This document shows, piece after piece, positions 7,246 through 16,040 of a stretch of DNA of 34,427 nt. The DNA is taken from positions 1 to 34,427 of the forward strand of contig CAKRFN010000023.1 of NCBI GenBank assembly GCA_934320655.1, in the 5' to 3' direction. The translations under genes were made by a program, and so were the position numbers. The notes beneath the pieces were generated by a model. The model saw only the letters and a list, made by a program, of their open reading frames with translations. It did not search any database and was not told where the DNA came from. Position 1 is the first letter of the stretch. Each line of letters opens with the position of its first letter. Source of the DNA: an uncultured Eubacterium sp. (GTDB lineage Bacteria; Bacillota; Clostridia; Lachnospirales; Lachnospiraceae).

Positions 7246-7932
7246 ATGATTAAACAGATACAGCTTTTGGGAATGACCTTCCCGAACTATTCACTGAGGG
7301 ACGAGCTGCAGCTGGCGCAGGAGGCGTTGCACAGTGAACGGCTATGCATGTTTTTGACAGTATCCATGCAGTCGTTGATGAAGGTGAGCAGCGGTTCCGG
7401 GGAGGAAAAATCGTTTGTAGAACAGGCAGACCTGATTGTAGTCGAAGATCCGGAGATACTTAGCGTGGCGGGCATTACGTCCAACCAGCGCATCAGAGAG
7501 GCTTCGGATCATTTGTTCTTTACGGAACTGATGAAACGGTTACAGCGCGGGCAGCAGCAGGTCTATCTCGTTGCAGCAAAAAATGTGGCACTCGATAAAA
7601 TAAAAGAAATTTTGGCGCGGCGGTATGAAAAACTGAAGATTGTCGGACAATATAGTATTGAAGAGTATCCGGACGATCTGGATCGCATGATCAATGAGAT
7701 CAACAGTGCGGCGCCGGATATCATATTATCTGTTATGCCGACCCCGCAGCAGGAGGAGTTTCTCATGAAAAACCGCAGTAAGTTGTTGGCAAAGCTGTGG
7801 TACGGACTTGGCGAGAACTACGGACTGCTTATGGAGAAAAAAGGATTCGGCTGGCGGATGAAGCGGCTGATTCACTTTGGCAGATTTAAGATGCATGTGA
7901 ACCAGTATGATGATCATGGGGAAGGAAAGTAA
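7246..7932 (+). CDS. WecG/TagA-family (GT26) glycosyltransferase-like protein, divergent
   Basis: A 228-residue protein with the fold pattern of WecG/TagA/CpsF enzymes, which transfer N-acetylmannosamine-type sugars to lipid-linked acceptors in teichoic-acid, enterobacterial-antigen or capsule synthesis. Matching pieces are AD.IVVEDPEI (about 62-72), the central VYLVAA...IKEIL..RYEKLKIVG (about 106-133), and INSAAPDIILSVMPTPQQEEF (about 150-170), the equivalent of the family's LLVGLGAPKQE. The usual ADG..vv motif and the Gly-rich APKQE are altered, so catalytic activity is uncertain. ATG 7246 follows TAGGTGG. It precedes yitT by 36 bases and may be co-transcribed. Confidence 0.65.
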   Translation: MIKQIQLLGMTFPNYSLRDELQLAQEALHSERLCMFLTVSMQSLMKVSSGSGEEKSFVEQADLIVVEDPEILSVAGITSNQRIREASDHLFFTELMKRLQRGQQQVYLVAAKNVALDKIKEILARRYEKLKIVGQYSIEEYPDDLDRMINEINSAAPDIILSVMPTPQQEEFLMKNRSKLLAKLWYGLGENYGLLMEKKGFGWRMKRLIHFGRFKMHVNQYDDHGEGK

Positions 7933-7968
7933 TTGTGAAAAGCAGTTACGCAGGAATATCTACAGGTT

Positions 7969-8841
7969 ATGGCACGTATTCATAAAAAGAAAAAAGAGGT
8001 GGTCAGGGATTATATTCTGCTGGCTGCGGGAAGCGGTCTCATTGCGCTGGCAGTACAGGCAGTATTTGACCCGATGGGCATGGTCAACGGTGGATTTACC
8101 GGACTCGGTATTATTATCCGCCGGATGACAACGGGACTGGTTCCCGGAGGTATTCCGTTGTGGTTTACAAATATCGCTTTGAATTTGCCGGCGTTTATTA
8201 TCGCATGGTTTGTCATGGGCGGACAGTTTGTGCGCAGGACGGCGGTCGCCGCGCTGCTGCTGTCGGTGTGGCTGGCGGTCATCCCGCCGATGGATCTGGC
8301 GAAGGGTGATTATCTGCTCGCAGCGTTGTATGGCGGACTGATCAGTGGAGTCGGGATCGCACTTGTATTCCGCACTGGCAATGCGACGGGTGGTACGGAT
8401 CTGGTCGCGTCCCTGCTGCACCGCAAATTCCGTAATTATTCGATTGCGCAGATTCTGCTCGTGCTGGATGGTGCGATCATTGCCGCCGGATATTATCTGG
8501 TGGGCGCGCGGCCGGCATTGTATGCGATCATATCGGTGGCGATCGTGACGAAGGTATCGGATACGATTCTCGACGGACTGAACTATTCAAAGATGATATT
8601 TGTCGTTTCGGACCGCTCGACAGAGATCGCGGAGCATATTTTATACGAGATGGACCGCGGCTGCACAGCGATACCGGCACAGGGCATGTATTCCGATGAA
8701 ATGCGAAAAATGCTGTTTTGCGTTGTCGGGAAAAAGGAAGTTTTGGACTTTAAAGATTGTGTCAAAGAACTCGATCCACGTGCATTTGTCATTGTGACGG
8801 ATGCAAATGAGGTGTTGGGGGAAGGTTTTTTAGAATATTAG
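7969..8841 (+). CDS. YitT family membrane protein (DUF161 + DUF2179)
   Basis: A 290-residue integral membrane protein with five to six helices in the first about 205 residues (YitT_membrane, PF02588) and a soluble C-terminal DUF2179 domain (about 220-285). Family signatures are NGGFTGLGII near residue 40 and the conserved GNATGGTDLVA (about 134-144). The C-terminal piece contains GCTAIPAQGMYS and ends in FVIVTDANEVLGEGF. The function of the family is not established. The ribosome binding site is weak, so expression may depend on coupling to the upstream gene. Confidence 0.9.
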   Translation: MARIHKKKKEVVRDYILLAAGSGLIALAVQAVFDPMGMVNGGFTGLGIIIRRMTTGLVPGGIPLWFTNIALNLPAFIIAWFVMGGQFVRRTAVAALLLSVWLAVIPPMDLAKGDYLLAALYGGLISGVGIALVFRTGNATGGTDLVASLLHRKFRNYSIAQILLVLDGAIIAAGYYLVGARPALYAIISVAIVTKVSDTILDGLNYSKMIFVVSDRSTEIAEHILYEMDRGCTAIPAQGMYSDEMRKMLFCVVGKKEVLDFKDCVKELDPRAFVIVTDANEVLGEGFLEY

Positions 8842-8912
8842 CATAAAAAATATAGCATTTCCTCTTCCCTTTTTTGTTGATTTGCATTAAAATGAGATAC
8901 ACAAAGTCTTTC

Positions 8913-8941
8913 TTGCGCAGGATTCCACATTTTTTTATTGT
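8913..8941 (+). promoter_or_regulatory. Candidate promoter of the cdaR-like gene
   Basis: TTGCGC (8913-8918) and TATTGT (8936-8941) with a 17-base spacer, about 48 bases before ATG 8989. Confidence 0.4.
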
Positions 8942-8988
8942 GAAAATTGTCTAACGCGCATATAACATGAAGGACGGGAGGAGCCGAT

Positions 8989-10077
8989 ATGATATCAAAT
9001 CAGATCTTGCAAAATACAATAGACGGATTAAAGGGTATTACGAGGAACGATCTGTGTGTCATTGACACAGAGGGGACCGTTCTCGCTTCGACATTTCCTG
9101 AGGCGGATAATTATATTGAGCCGGCGCGTGCATTTATGGAATCCCCGGCGGATTCGCAGGTGGTGCAGGGATGCCAGTTTTTCAAGGTGTTTGACGAACA
9201 TCAGTTAGAGTATGTGCTCTTGGCATGCGGGGATACCGAGGATGCGTATATGTTCGGAAAGATCGCGACGTTCCAGATCCAGAATCTGCTTGTCGCGTAC
9301 AAGGAGCGTTTTGATAAGGATAACTTTATCAAAAATCTGTTGTTGGACAATTTGCTGCTGGTTGATATCTACAACCGTGCGAAGAAGCTCCACATTGAGA
9401 TCGATGTGCCCCGTGCGGTATTTATCATCGAGACGAACCGTGAGAAGGACGGCAACGAGTTGGAGCGTGTGCGCAGCGTTTTCCACGGCAAGAACCATGA
9501 TTTTGTCACCGCAGTCGATGAGAAGAATATTATTGTCGTGCGGGAGCTGCTCGAGGGCGAGGGCTATCCCGAACTGAATAAGTCTGCCGAGGCGATCCGC
9601 TCGGTGTTTGTCGGTAGCGGCAATACGGACGTACATATTGCGTATGGTTCGATTGTGAAAGAGATCAAGGAGGTATCGCGCTCTTACAAGGAGGCGCGCA
9701 TGGCGCTTGATGTCGGAAAGATCTTTTTTGAGGATAAGGATATTATTGCGTATGCGGCACTCGGTATCGGCCGTCTGATCTATCAGTTACCGATTCCGCT
9801 GTGTAAAATGTTTATCAGGGAGATCTTCGGAGGCAGATCGCCGGATGATTTCGATGAAGAAACGCTGATGACGATCAACAAGTTTTTTGAAAATAATCTG
9901 AATGTATCTGAAACATCCCGTCAGCTTTACATTCACCGTAATACATTGGTTTATCGTCTGGATAAACTACAGAAAAGTACCGGTCTGGATCTGCGTATAT
10001 TTGAGGACGCTATCACGTTTAAGATTGCGCTGATGGTCGTTCAGTATATGAAATATATGGAGTCTATGGATTATTGA
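8989..10077 (+). CDS. CdaR/PucR-type transcriptional regulator
   Basis: A 362-residue regulator of the CdaR family. The N-terminal about 120 residues form a sugar-diacid-recognition-like sensor domain. The central part resembles the GGDEF-like CdaR domain. The C-terminus (about 295-355) is a PucR-type helix-turn-helix with the hallmark VSETSRQLYIHRNTLVYRLDKL. CdaR of E. coli responds to glycerate-type ligands; the ligand here is unknown and no sugar-diacid genes adjoin. ATG 8989 follows GGGAGGAG. It stands 21 bases before ftsE, so read-through into the division operon is likely. Confidence 0.88.
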   Translation: MISNQILQNTIDGLKGITRNDLCVIDTEGTVLASTFPEADNYIEPARAFMESPADSQVVQGCQFFKVFDEHQLEYVLLACGDTEDAYMFGKIATFQIQNLLVAYKERFDKDNFIKNLLLDNLLLVDIYNRAKKLHIEIDVPRAVFIIETNREKDGNELERVRSVFHGKNHDFVTAVDEKNIIVVRELLEGEGYPELNKSAEAIRSVFVGSGNTDVHIAYGSIVKEIKEVSRSYKEARMALDVGKIFFEDKDIIAYAALGIGRLIYQLPIPLCKMFIREIFGGRSPDDFDEETLMTINKFFENNLNVSETSRQLYIHRNTLVYRLDKLQKSTGLDLRIFEDAITFKIALMVVQYMKYMESMDY

Positions 10078-10098
10078 CCGGAGAGTTAAGGAGGTTCT

Positions 10099-10794
10099 AT
10101 GATTCGTCTGGAACATGTGAGTAAGTCCTTTTCACAGGGCATACCCGCATTAAATGATGTCTCGCTCCATATTTCAGAGGGCGAGTTCGTGTTTATCGTA
10201 GGAGACAGTGGTTCCGGAAAGTCCACGCTCATCAAGCTGCTTTTAAAGGAGCTGGAGCCGACTTCCGGAGACATCACGATCAACAGTACCAATATTCGTA
10301 AGCTGCCGCACCGCAAAGTGCCGTATTTCCGCAGAAATATCGGATGCGTCTTTCAGGATTTCCGGTTGCTCAAGGACCGGAATGTATATGACAATGTGGC
10401 ATTTGCGCAGCGTGTGGTCGGAGCGTCGAACCGCAGCATCCGCCAGAAGGTGCCGATGATGCTGTCTATGGTAGGTCTTGCAGCAAAGTACCGCTCGTTC
10501 CCCCGACAGTTGTCCGGTGGAGAACAGCAGCGTGTAGCGATTGCGCGGGCGCTTGTCAACAATCCCCGTATCCTGCTGGCGGATGAGCCGACAGGAAACC
10601 TCGACAATAATAATGCGTGGGAGATCATGAATCTTCTCGAAGTGATCAATTCCCGCGGCACGACCGTTGTTGTCGTGACACATAACATGGAGATCGTGCG
10701 TGCGATGGGGAAGCGTGTCATTACGATTCAGAAAGGAACTGTCGTTTCAGATTCTCTGACAGACGGTATGGGTGGTGATGACGATGAGAATTAG
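10099..10794 (+). CDS. ftsE: Cell-division ABC transporter ATPase FtsE
   Basis: A 231-residue ABC ATPase. Walker A GDSGSGKST (Lys41), the Q-loop in FQDFRLL, the signature LSGGEQQR and Walker B ILLADEPTGNLD are all intact, with the switch His in VTHN. FtsE drives conformational change in FtsX to activate a peptidoglycan hydrolase at the division site or lateral wall. The start follows AAGGAGG. It overlaps ftsX by 11 bases, and ftsE-ftsX-S41 peptidase is the usual Firmicutes order. Confidence 0.96.
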   Translation: MIRLEHVSKSFSQGIPALNDVSLHISEGEFVFIVGDSGSGKSTLIKLLLKELEPTSGDITINSTNIRKLPHRKVPYFRRNIGCVFQDFRLLKDRNVYDNVAFAQRVVGASNRSIRQKVPMMLSMVGLAAKYRSFPRQLSGGEQQRVAIARALVNNPRILLADEPTGNLDNNNAWEIMNLLEVINSRGTTVVVVTHNMEIVRAMGKRVITIQKGTVVSDSLTDGMGGDDDEN

Positions 10795-11692
10795 TACATT
10801 TTTCTATTCGCTCAAGCAGGGCATTAAAAACATATGGAGAAATAAAATGTTTTCACTGGCTTCTATCGCGACGATGGCAGCCTGTATTTTCTTGTTTGGA
10901 CTGTTTTTTGCGATCGTGACCAATTTTCAGGCGATGGTAAAAAATGCAGAGGAAGGTGTGGCAGTCACGGTGCTGTTCAAGGATGATGTCACGCCCCAGC
11001 AGATCGCGGAGATCGGAGACAAGATTAAGGAACGACCGGAAGTGTCCGCGTATAATTTCAAGTCCGCGGATGATGCGTGGAAAGAGTTTTCACAGGTCTA
11101 TTTTGAAGGACACGAAGATCTGGCAGAGGGCTTCGGAGACGACAACCCGCTGCAAAAGTCCGAGAGCTATGAGATCTATCTGAATGATGTGTCGATGCAG
11201 GATTCGCTCGTCACCTATCTGGAAAATTTACAGGGTGTGCGTGAGGTGCGCAGATCCGAGATCGTAGCGAATACGTTATCGGACTTTAACCGGTTGATCG
11301 GTTATGTATCGGCGGGTATCATTCTGATCCTGCTGTGTGTAGCGGTCTTTTTGATCAGCAATACGGTCATGGTCGGTATTGCTGTCCGCAAAGAGGAGAT
11401 CGGCATTATGAAGCTGATCGGCGCGACCGACTTTTTCGTGCGTGCGCCGTTCGTCGTAGAGGGTATTCTGATCGGACTGATCGGATCGATCCTGCCGCTT
11501 GTGGTGCTGTATTTCCTGTATAGCAGACTGATCGTGTATATTATGGACAAATTTAATTTCCTGAGCAGCATGTTGAGCTTTCTGCCGGTTGGCACCGTGT
11601 TCCGCACGCTTGCGCCGGTCGGACTGATCTTAGGCGTGGGAATCGGTTTTATGGGAAGCTTCACGACGATTCGAAAGCATTTGAAGGTGTAG
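10784..11692 (+). CDS. ftsX: Cell-division ABC transporter permease FtsX
   Basis: A 302-residue permease with an N-terminal membrane helix (about 22-45), an extracellular domain (about 45-170) and a C-terminal FtsX domain with three further helices (about 175-300). The family motif near the N-terminus, KQGIKNIWRNKMFSLASI, is intact. ATG 10784 is chosen because GGGTGG (10770-10775) sits eight bases upstream; ATG 10778 is too close. The gene begins within the end of ftsE. No M23 or CHAP hydrolase gene lies between ftsX and the S41 peptidase, so the FtsEX-activated hydrolase must be encoded elsewhere; the NlpC/P60 protein at 5405-6730 is one candidate. Confidence 0.96.
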   Translation: MRISTFFYSLKQGIKNIWRNKMFSLASIATMAACIFLFGLFFAIVTNFQAMVKNAEEGVAVTVLFKDDVTPQQIAEIGDKIKERPEVSAYNFKSADDAWKEFSQVYFEGHEDLAEGFGDDNPLQKSESYEIYLNDVSMQDSLVTYLENLQGVREVRRSEIVANTLSDFNRLIGYVSAGIILILLCVAVFLISNTVMVGIAVRKEEIGIMKLIGATDFFVRAPFVVEGILIGLIGSILPLVVLYFLYSRLIVYIMDKFNFLSSMLSFLPVGTVFRTLAPVGLILGVGIGFMGSFTTIRKHLKV

Positions 11693-11702
11693 GTTTTTGT
11701 AT

Positions 11703-13022
11703 ATGGATGAAAAGGAAGAACTGCAACTGTCAGAGGAGCAGATCGCGGATGCGGATGCGTTGCGCGAGGAGATGCGCAGGGTAGAGGCTGAGAAAAGGGG
11801 GGCTTTTTACAAAGGACTCTCGATCGGCGGGCTGACGGTGCTTGCGCTGTGTCTGGTCGTATTTTTAGTCATTCCGATGGCGAGTATCAGCAAGGCGAAA
11901 AATAACATGGCACAGATGTCGCAGACGACGACAGACAGCACGGAGGTGCTGAGCGCTTCGGTTCAGAGCAAGATCGAGCGGCTGGTGACTGCGATCCGTA
12001 CTTATTATTATGAGGATGTCGATACGGAGGATCTCGTAGACGGACTCTACAAGGGTCTGTTTGAAGGCATCGGTGACCGTTATTCGGCATATTATACGCC
12101 GGAGGAATATGAGAGCATGATGATCTCCGCAACCGCTTCGCTCAGCGGGATCGGCGCTGTGTTACAGCAGGACCCCGGTACGATGCAGGTGACGGTCAAC
12201 CATGTGTATGAGGGCAGTCCGGCACAAAAGGCGGATATCCGCAACGGAGACATTATCGTACAGGTGGATGACATCACGGCAACATCGATGGAATTGACAG
12301 AGCTTGTCACACATATCCGCGGTGAAAAGGGCACAAAGGTACATTTAAAGCTCTACCGGAAAGGTCATGCCGGATATCTTGAGCTGGATGTGACACGCGA
12401 TATTGTGGATGTGCCGACCCTGAGCGGTCAGATGCTGGACGGCGGGATCGGTTATATTATGATCGCGGAGTTTGGCGACAAGACGGCGACGGAGTTTGCG
12501 GATGTCATGAAGGATCTCGAATCGCAGGGAATGAAATCGATGATCGTCGATCTGCGTGACAATCCGGGCGGTATGATCAATTCCGTAACGGATATTCTGG
12601 ATCAGATTCTGCCGGAGGGTGTGACTGTCTGGACAGAGGATAAAAACGGCAATCGAAAAGAATATAAATCGGACGCCGCATGCATGGATTATCCGATGGT
12701 CGTGCTGATCAATGAAAACAGCGCGAGCAGCTCCGAGATTTTTGCGGGAGCGATCCGTGATTTCAAATACGGCACGCTGATCGGTACGACGACGTTTGGA
12801 AAAGGCATTGTCCAGAGCATCCGTCAGATGGCGGACGGCAGTGCGTTCAAGCTGACAACGGCGAAATATTATACCCCGAACGGTGAAAATATTCAGGGCG
12901 AGGGCATTGATCCGGATATTGAGCTTGAATATGAATATCTCGATCCGGATGCGGAAACGTATGATATGATGCAGGATAATCAGATTCTGAAGGCGATCGA
13001 GGTATTGCAGGGTCAGAAGTGA
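11703..13022 (+). CDS. C-terminal processing peptidase, S41 family (CtpA/CtpB-like)
   Basis: A 439-residue membrane-anchored serine protease. It has a charged cytoplasmic N-terminus, one transmembrane helix (about 42-66), a linker, a PDZ domain (about 145-225) and the tail-specific protease domain (about 235-420). The catalytic region is seen as NENSASSSEIFAGA, with the catalytic lysine in FGKGIVQ. ATG 11703 is preferred over TTG 11697. It lies 10 bases after ftsX, in the same order as in many Firmicutes, and probably processes exported or cell-wall proteins. CtpB of Bacillus cleaves a sporulation factor; the target here is unknown. Confidence 0.93.
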   Translation: MDEKEELQLSEEQIADADALREEMRRVEAEKRGAFYKGLSIGGLTVLALCLVVFLVIPMASISKAKNNMAQMSQTTTDSTEVLSASVQSKIERLVTAIRTYYYEDVDTEDLVDGLYKGLFEGIGDRYSAYYTPEEYESMMISATASLSGIGAVLQQDPGTMQVTVNHVYEGSPAQKADIRNGDIIVQVDDITATSMELTELVTHIRGEKGTKVHLKLYRKGHAGYLELDVTRDIVDVPTLSGQMLDGGIGYIMIAEFGDKTATEFADVMKDLESQGMKSMIVDLRDNPGGMINSVTDILDQILPEGVTVWTEDKNGNRKEYKSDAACMDYPMVVLINENSASSSEIFAGAIRDFKYGTLIGTTTFGKGIVQSIRQMADGSAFKLTTAKYYTPNGENIQGEGIDPDIELEYEYLDPDAETYDMMQDNQILKAIEVLQGQK

Positions 13023-13110
13023 CAGCCTGCCTGTAGGCGAGAAAGAATCTCAAAAAATATATGAATAAAAATATCAATAAGAATACCAAAAAAGAAAGTA
13101 GGTGACATTT

Positions 13111-14239
13111 GTGGTAGAATTAGACCAGTACCGGTTTTTATTAAATACGTGGAAAGAACCACTGATGGAAGTGAGGGATGCACTTTGACTTAGCGAATAA
13201 GTCAAAGCGTATTGAAGAATTGGAGCGGGAGATGGAGGCGCCTGATTTCTGGAATCAGACAGAGATTTCCCAGCAGAAAATGAAAACGTTAAAGAGCCTC
13301 AAGGATGACATCGAGACATACCATAATCTGGAGACGCACTATGAGGATATCGAGACCTTGATCATGATGGCGGAGGAGGAAAATGATGCTTCGCTCATTC
13401 CGGAGATCGAGGAAGCGGTAGCCACCTATCAAAAGACGTATGACGCGATTCGTATCAAGACGCTGTTATCCGGCGAGTTTGACGGGGATGCGGCGATCGT
13501 CTCGCTCAATGCGGGCGCAGGCGGTACGGAGTCGTGTGACTGGGCATCCATGCTGTATCGCATGTACACGCGCTGGGCAAACGACAAGGGATTTTCAGTG
13601 GAAGTGCTCGATTTCCATGAAGGTGATGAGGCTGGTATCAAATCCGTGACCTTTCAGGTCAACGGCGAGAATGCCTATGGCTATCTGAAATCGGAAAAGG
13701 GTGTACACCGTCTGGTGCGTATCTCTCCGTTCAATGCTGCGGGCAAGCGTCAGACTTCTTTTGTGTCATGTGATGTGATGCCCGATATTGAGGAAGATAT
13801 CGATATCGAGGTAAAGGACGAGGATATCCGTATCGATACCTATCGTTCGAGCGGGGCAGGTGGACAGCATATCAATAAAACGTCCTCTGCGATCCGTATC
13901 ACGCATTTCCCGACCGGTATCGTTGTGACCTGCCAGAATGAACGGTCACAGCATATGAACAAGGATAAGGCGATGCAGATGCTCAAGGCGAAGCTGCTCA
14001 TGCTGCGCCGGCAGGAAAATGAGGAAAAAGAGGCGGAGATCCGCGGTGAGGTGACGGAGATCGGCTGGGGCAACCAGATCCGTTCCTATGTCATGCAGCC
14101 GTACACGATGGTCAAGGACCGTCGGACGGGCTACGAGACGGGAAATGTGGATGCGGTGCTGGACGGCGATCTGGATCCGTTTATCAATGCATATTTAAAA
14201 TGGCTCTCACAAGGGGCTGTCATGGCGCAGGACGAATAA
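13111..14239 (+). CDS. prfB: Peptide chain release factor 2, programmed +1 frameshift
   Basis: RF2, releasing peptides at UGA and UAA. The first 25 codons start at GTG 13111 (behind GGTGA) and run into TGA 13186-13188; ribosomes must shift +1 at CTT TGA C to continue from GAC 13187, giving about 375 residues. The long frame that starts at ATG 13178 is not the true start. The stop-recognition SPF motif is visible in VRISPFN and the catalytic GGQ in SGAGGQHINKT. RF2 levels autoregulate through the internal UGA. It lies about 90 bases after the S41 peptidase, and the gap has only a weak hairpin. Confidence 0.96.
13174..13189 (+). promoter_or_regulatory. RF2 programmed +1 frameshift site
   Basis: AGGG (13174-13177) acts as an internal Shine-Dalgarno element; six bases separate AGG from CTT (13183-13185), the same distance as in E. 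coli, followed by TGA C. The tRNA-Leu on CUU slips to UUU and GAC is read next. Confidence 0.93.
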
Positions 14240-14243
14240 GGTC

Positions 14244-14272
14244 TTGCGTCATTTGCGTTCTTGTGGTATTAT
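14244..14272 (+). promoter_or_regulatory. Candidate promoter of the ACT-domain gene and hom
   Basis: TTGCGT (14244-14249) and TATTAT (14267-14272) with a 17-base spacer, directly after the prfB stop and about 50 bases before the next start. Confidence 0.5.
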
Positions 14273-14321
14273 CTTTCAGGTGAGTACAAGTGTATTTGCA
14301 GGGCAAACACAGGAGCGTATG

Positions 14322-14765
14322 ATGACAGAAAAGACAAATTACTATGTGCTAAAAGAAAAAGCGGTGCCCGAAGTGCTGCTGCGCGTTGTGGAGGCAAAAC
14401 GACTGCTGGAATCCGGCAGGGTAGCCTCGGTGCAGGAGGCGACAGAGCGGGTAGACATCAGCCGCAGTTCTTATTACAAGTACAAAGAAGATATTTTTCC
14501 TTTTCACGACAACGCGAAAGGGCGGACGATCACGATGGTTATCCAGCTGGATGACGAGCCGGGGTTATTATCTGCGATTTTGAAAACGATTGCGGAGAGC
14601 AACGCCAATATTCTGACGATCCATCAGAGTATTCCGGTCAATGGGATCGCATCGCTGACGCTGAGTGTGGACATTCTGCCGGAGGCAACGGATGCGAACC
14701 GGATGATGGAGCGCATCGAGCAGCAGGATGGCGTGCACTACTTAAAAATACTTGCGAGGGAGTAA
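14322..14765 (+). CDS. ACT domain-containing protein (UPF0735/PheB-like)
   Basis: A 147-residue protein. An N-terminal helical part (about 1-65) contains a helix-turn-helix-like stretch VDISRSSYYKYK, and a C-terminal ACT domain (about 70-145) starts at GRTITMVIQLDDEPGLLSAIL. The UPF0735 family, often called PheB, regularly neighbours hom/thr genes, and the ACT domain suggests amino-acid sensing. The true role is unproven. ATG 14322 is preferred to ATG 14319 because of spacing from AGGAG at 14311-14315. It lies seven bases before hom, whose ribosome binding site is inside its end. Confidence 0.85.
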   Translation: MTEKTNYYVLKEKAVPEVLLRVVEAKRLLESGRVASVQEATERVDISRSSYYKYKEDIFPFHDNAKGRTITMVIQLDDEPGLLSAILKTIAESNANILTIHQSIPVNGIASLTLSVDILPEATDANRMMERIEQQDGVHYLKILARE

Positions 14766-14772
14766 AAAACAA

Positions 14773-15975
14773 ATGGTAAAAGTAGCAGTTATGGGATACG
14801 GAACGATCGGTTCCGGTGTGGTAGAGATTTTAGAGAAAAACAGGGCACGGATCAAAAAGACTTCCGGGGAGGATCTGGAAGTAAAATATGTGCTGGATCT
14901 GAGAGAGTTTGAGGGAGATCCGATCCAGAGCAAGATCGTGCATGATTATCAGGTGATCGCAAACGATCCGGAGGTCAGTGTAGTTGTTGAGACGATGGGC
15001 GGTGTAGAGCCTGCATATACATTTGTAAAGGCGATGCTCGAGGCAGGAAAGCATGTGACGACCTCGAACAAGGCTTTGGTGGCAGACAAGGGAGCGGAGC
15101 TGATTGCGCTTGCGGCAGAGAAAAATGTAAACTTCCTGTTTGAAGCGAGTGTCGGCGGCGGTATTCCGATCATCCGTCCTTTGATGAGTTCGATTACCGG
15201 TGACGAGATCGTTGAGATCAGCGGCATTGTCAATGGTACGACAAACTATATGCTGACCAAAATGACGAATGAAGGTCTGGCATTTGATGACGTATTAAAA
15301 GAGGCGCAGGCAAAGGGCTATGCGGAGAAAGACCCGACGGCGGATGTCGAGGGCTACGATGCGTGCCGCAAGATCGCGATCCTCACATCACTCGTGTGCG
15401 GACAGCAGGTGAACTACGAGGATATTCATACCGAGGGTATTACAAAGATCACACCGACCGATATTATGTATGCAAAAGAGATGGGACGCGCGATCAAGCT
15501 GCTCGCGATGAGCAGACAGACCGCAAACGGTTATGTGGCGATGGTAGCACCGTTCCTCATTCCGGCAGACCATCCGCTCTATAATGTCAATGACGTATTC
15601 AATGCGATTTTTGTCAAGGGAAATATGCTTGGAGACGCGATGTTCTACGGCAGCGGCGCGGGCAAACTGCCGACAGCGAGTGCGGTAGTCGGAGACATTG
15701 TGGATATGGTCAAGCATATGCATACACATATTATCCTGAACTGGGATGCCGAGCCGGTCAAGCTGGCTGACTACAAGACGAATGAGACACGGTTCTTTGT
15801 GCGTACCAAGGCGTCCAAGGAAGAGATTTCCCGTACATTCGGCAGTGTGGAGTTTGTAGATATTGAGGAGCTGGCAGACGAGATCGGATTTGTCACAGAG
15901 ACGATGTCCGAGGCTGCCTATGAGGAAAAAGCTGCGCAGCTTTCGAGTGTGCTGCAAATGATCCGGTTTAACTAA
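14773..15975 (+). CDS. hom: Homoserine dehydrogenase
   Basis: A 400-residue NAD(P)H-dependent enzyme reducing aspartate semialdehyde to homoserine, the branch point to threonine and methionine. The N-terminal Rossmann fold has GYGTIGSG (about 8-15). The catalytic domain holds the family signature region with GIVNGTTNYML and the following FDDVLKEAQAKGYAEKDPT..D..G.DA segment. A short C-terminal extension (about 320-400) resembles an ACT-like regulatory domain. ATG 14773 is chosen over TTG 14752, with AGGGAG 14757-14762. It forms a pair with the ACT-domain gene; feedback control by threonine is typical but not shown. Confidence 0.96.
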   Translation: MVKVAVMGYGTIGSGVVEILEKNRARIKKTSGEDLEVKYVLDLREFEGDPIQSKIVHDYQVIANDPEVSVVVETMGGVEPAYTFVKAMLEAGKHVTTSNKALVADKGAELIALAAEKNVNFLFEASVGGGIPIIRPLMSSITGDEIVEISGIVNGTTNYMLTKMTNEGLAFDDVLKEAQAKGYAEKDPTADVEGYDACRKIAILTSLVCGQQVNYEDIHTEGITKITPTDIMYAKEMGRAIKLLAMSRQTANGYVAMVAPFLIPADHPLYNVNDVFNAIFVKGNMLGDAMFYGSGAGKLPTASAVVGDIVDMVKHMHTHIILNWDAEPVKLADYKTNETRFFVRTKASKEEISRTFGSVEFVDIEELADEIGFVTETMSEAAYEEKAAQLSSVLQMIRFN

Positions 15976-15994
15976 ATAGGTCTTACGTTCAGTA

Positions 15995-16024
15995 AAGGGG
16001 TGTGATTTTCGGATCACACCCCTT
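15995..16024. terminator. Strong hairpin between hom and the convergent adhesin A
   Basis: AAGGGGTGTGAT, a six-base loop, then ATCACACCCCTT, a perfect 12-bp stem. Neither side has a proper T-run, so it is probably a bidirectional terminator of reduced efficiency or a boundary structure. Confidence 0.6.
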
Positions 16025-16040
16025 AATGATTGAGTAGTTT

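Noticed and set aside
13178..14239. prfB starting at ATG 13178
   Set aside because: That ATG is part of the frameshift region; the frame-0 segment from GTG 13111 is the true N-terminus.
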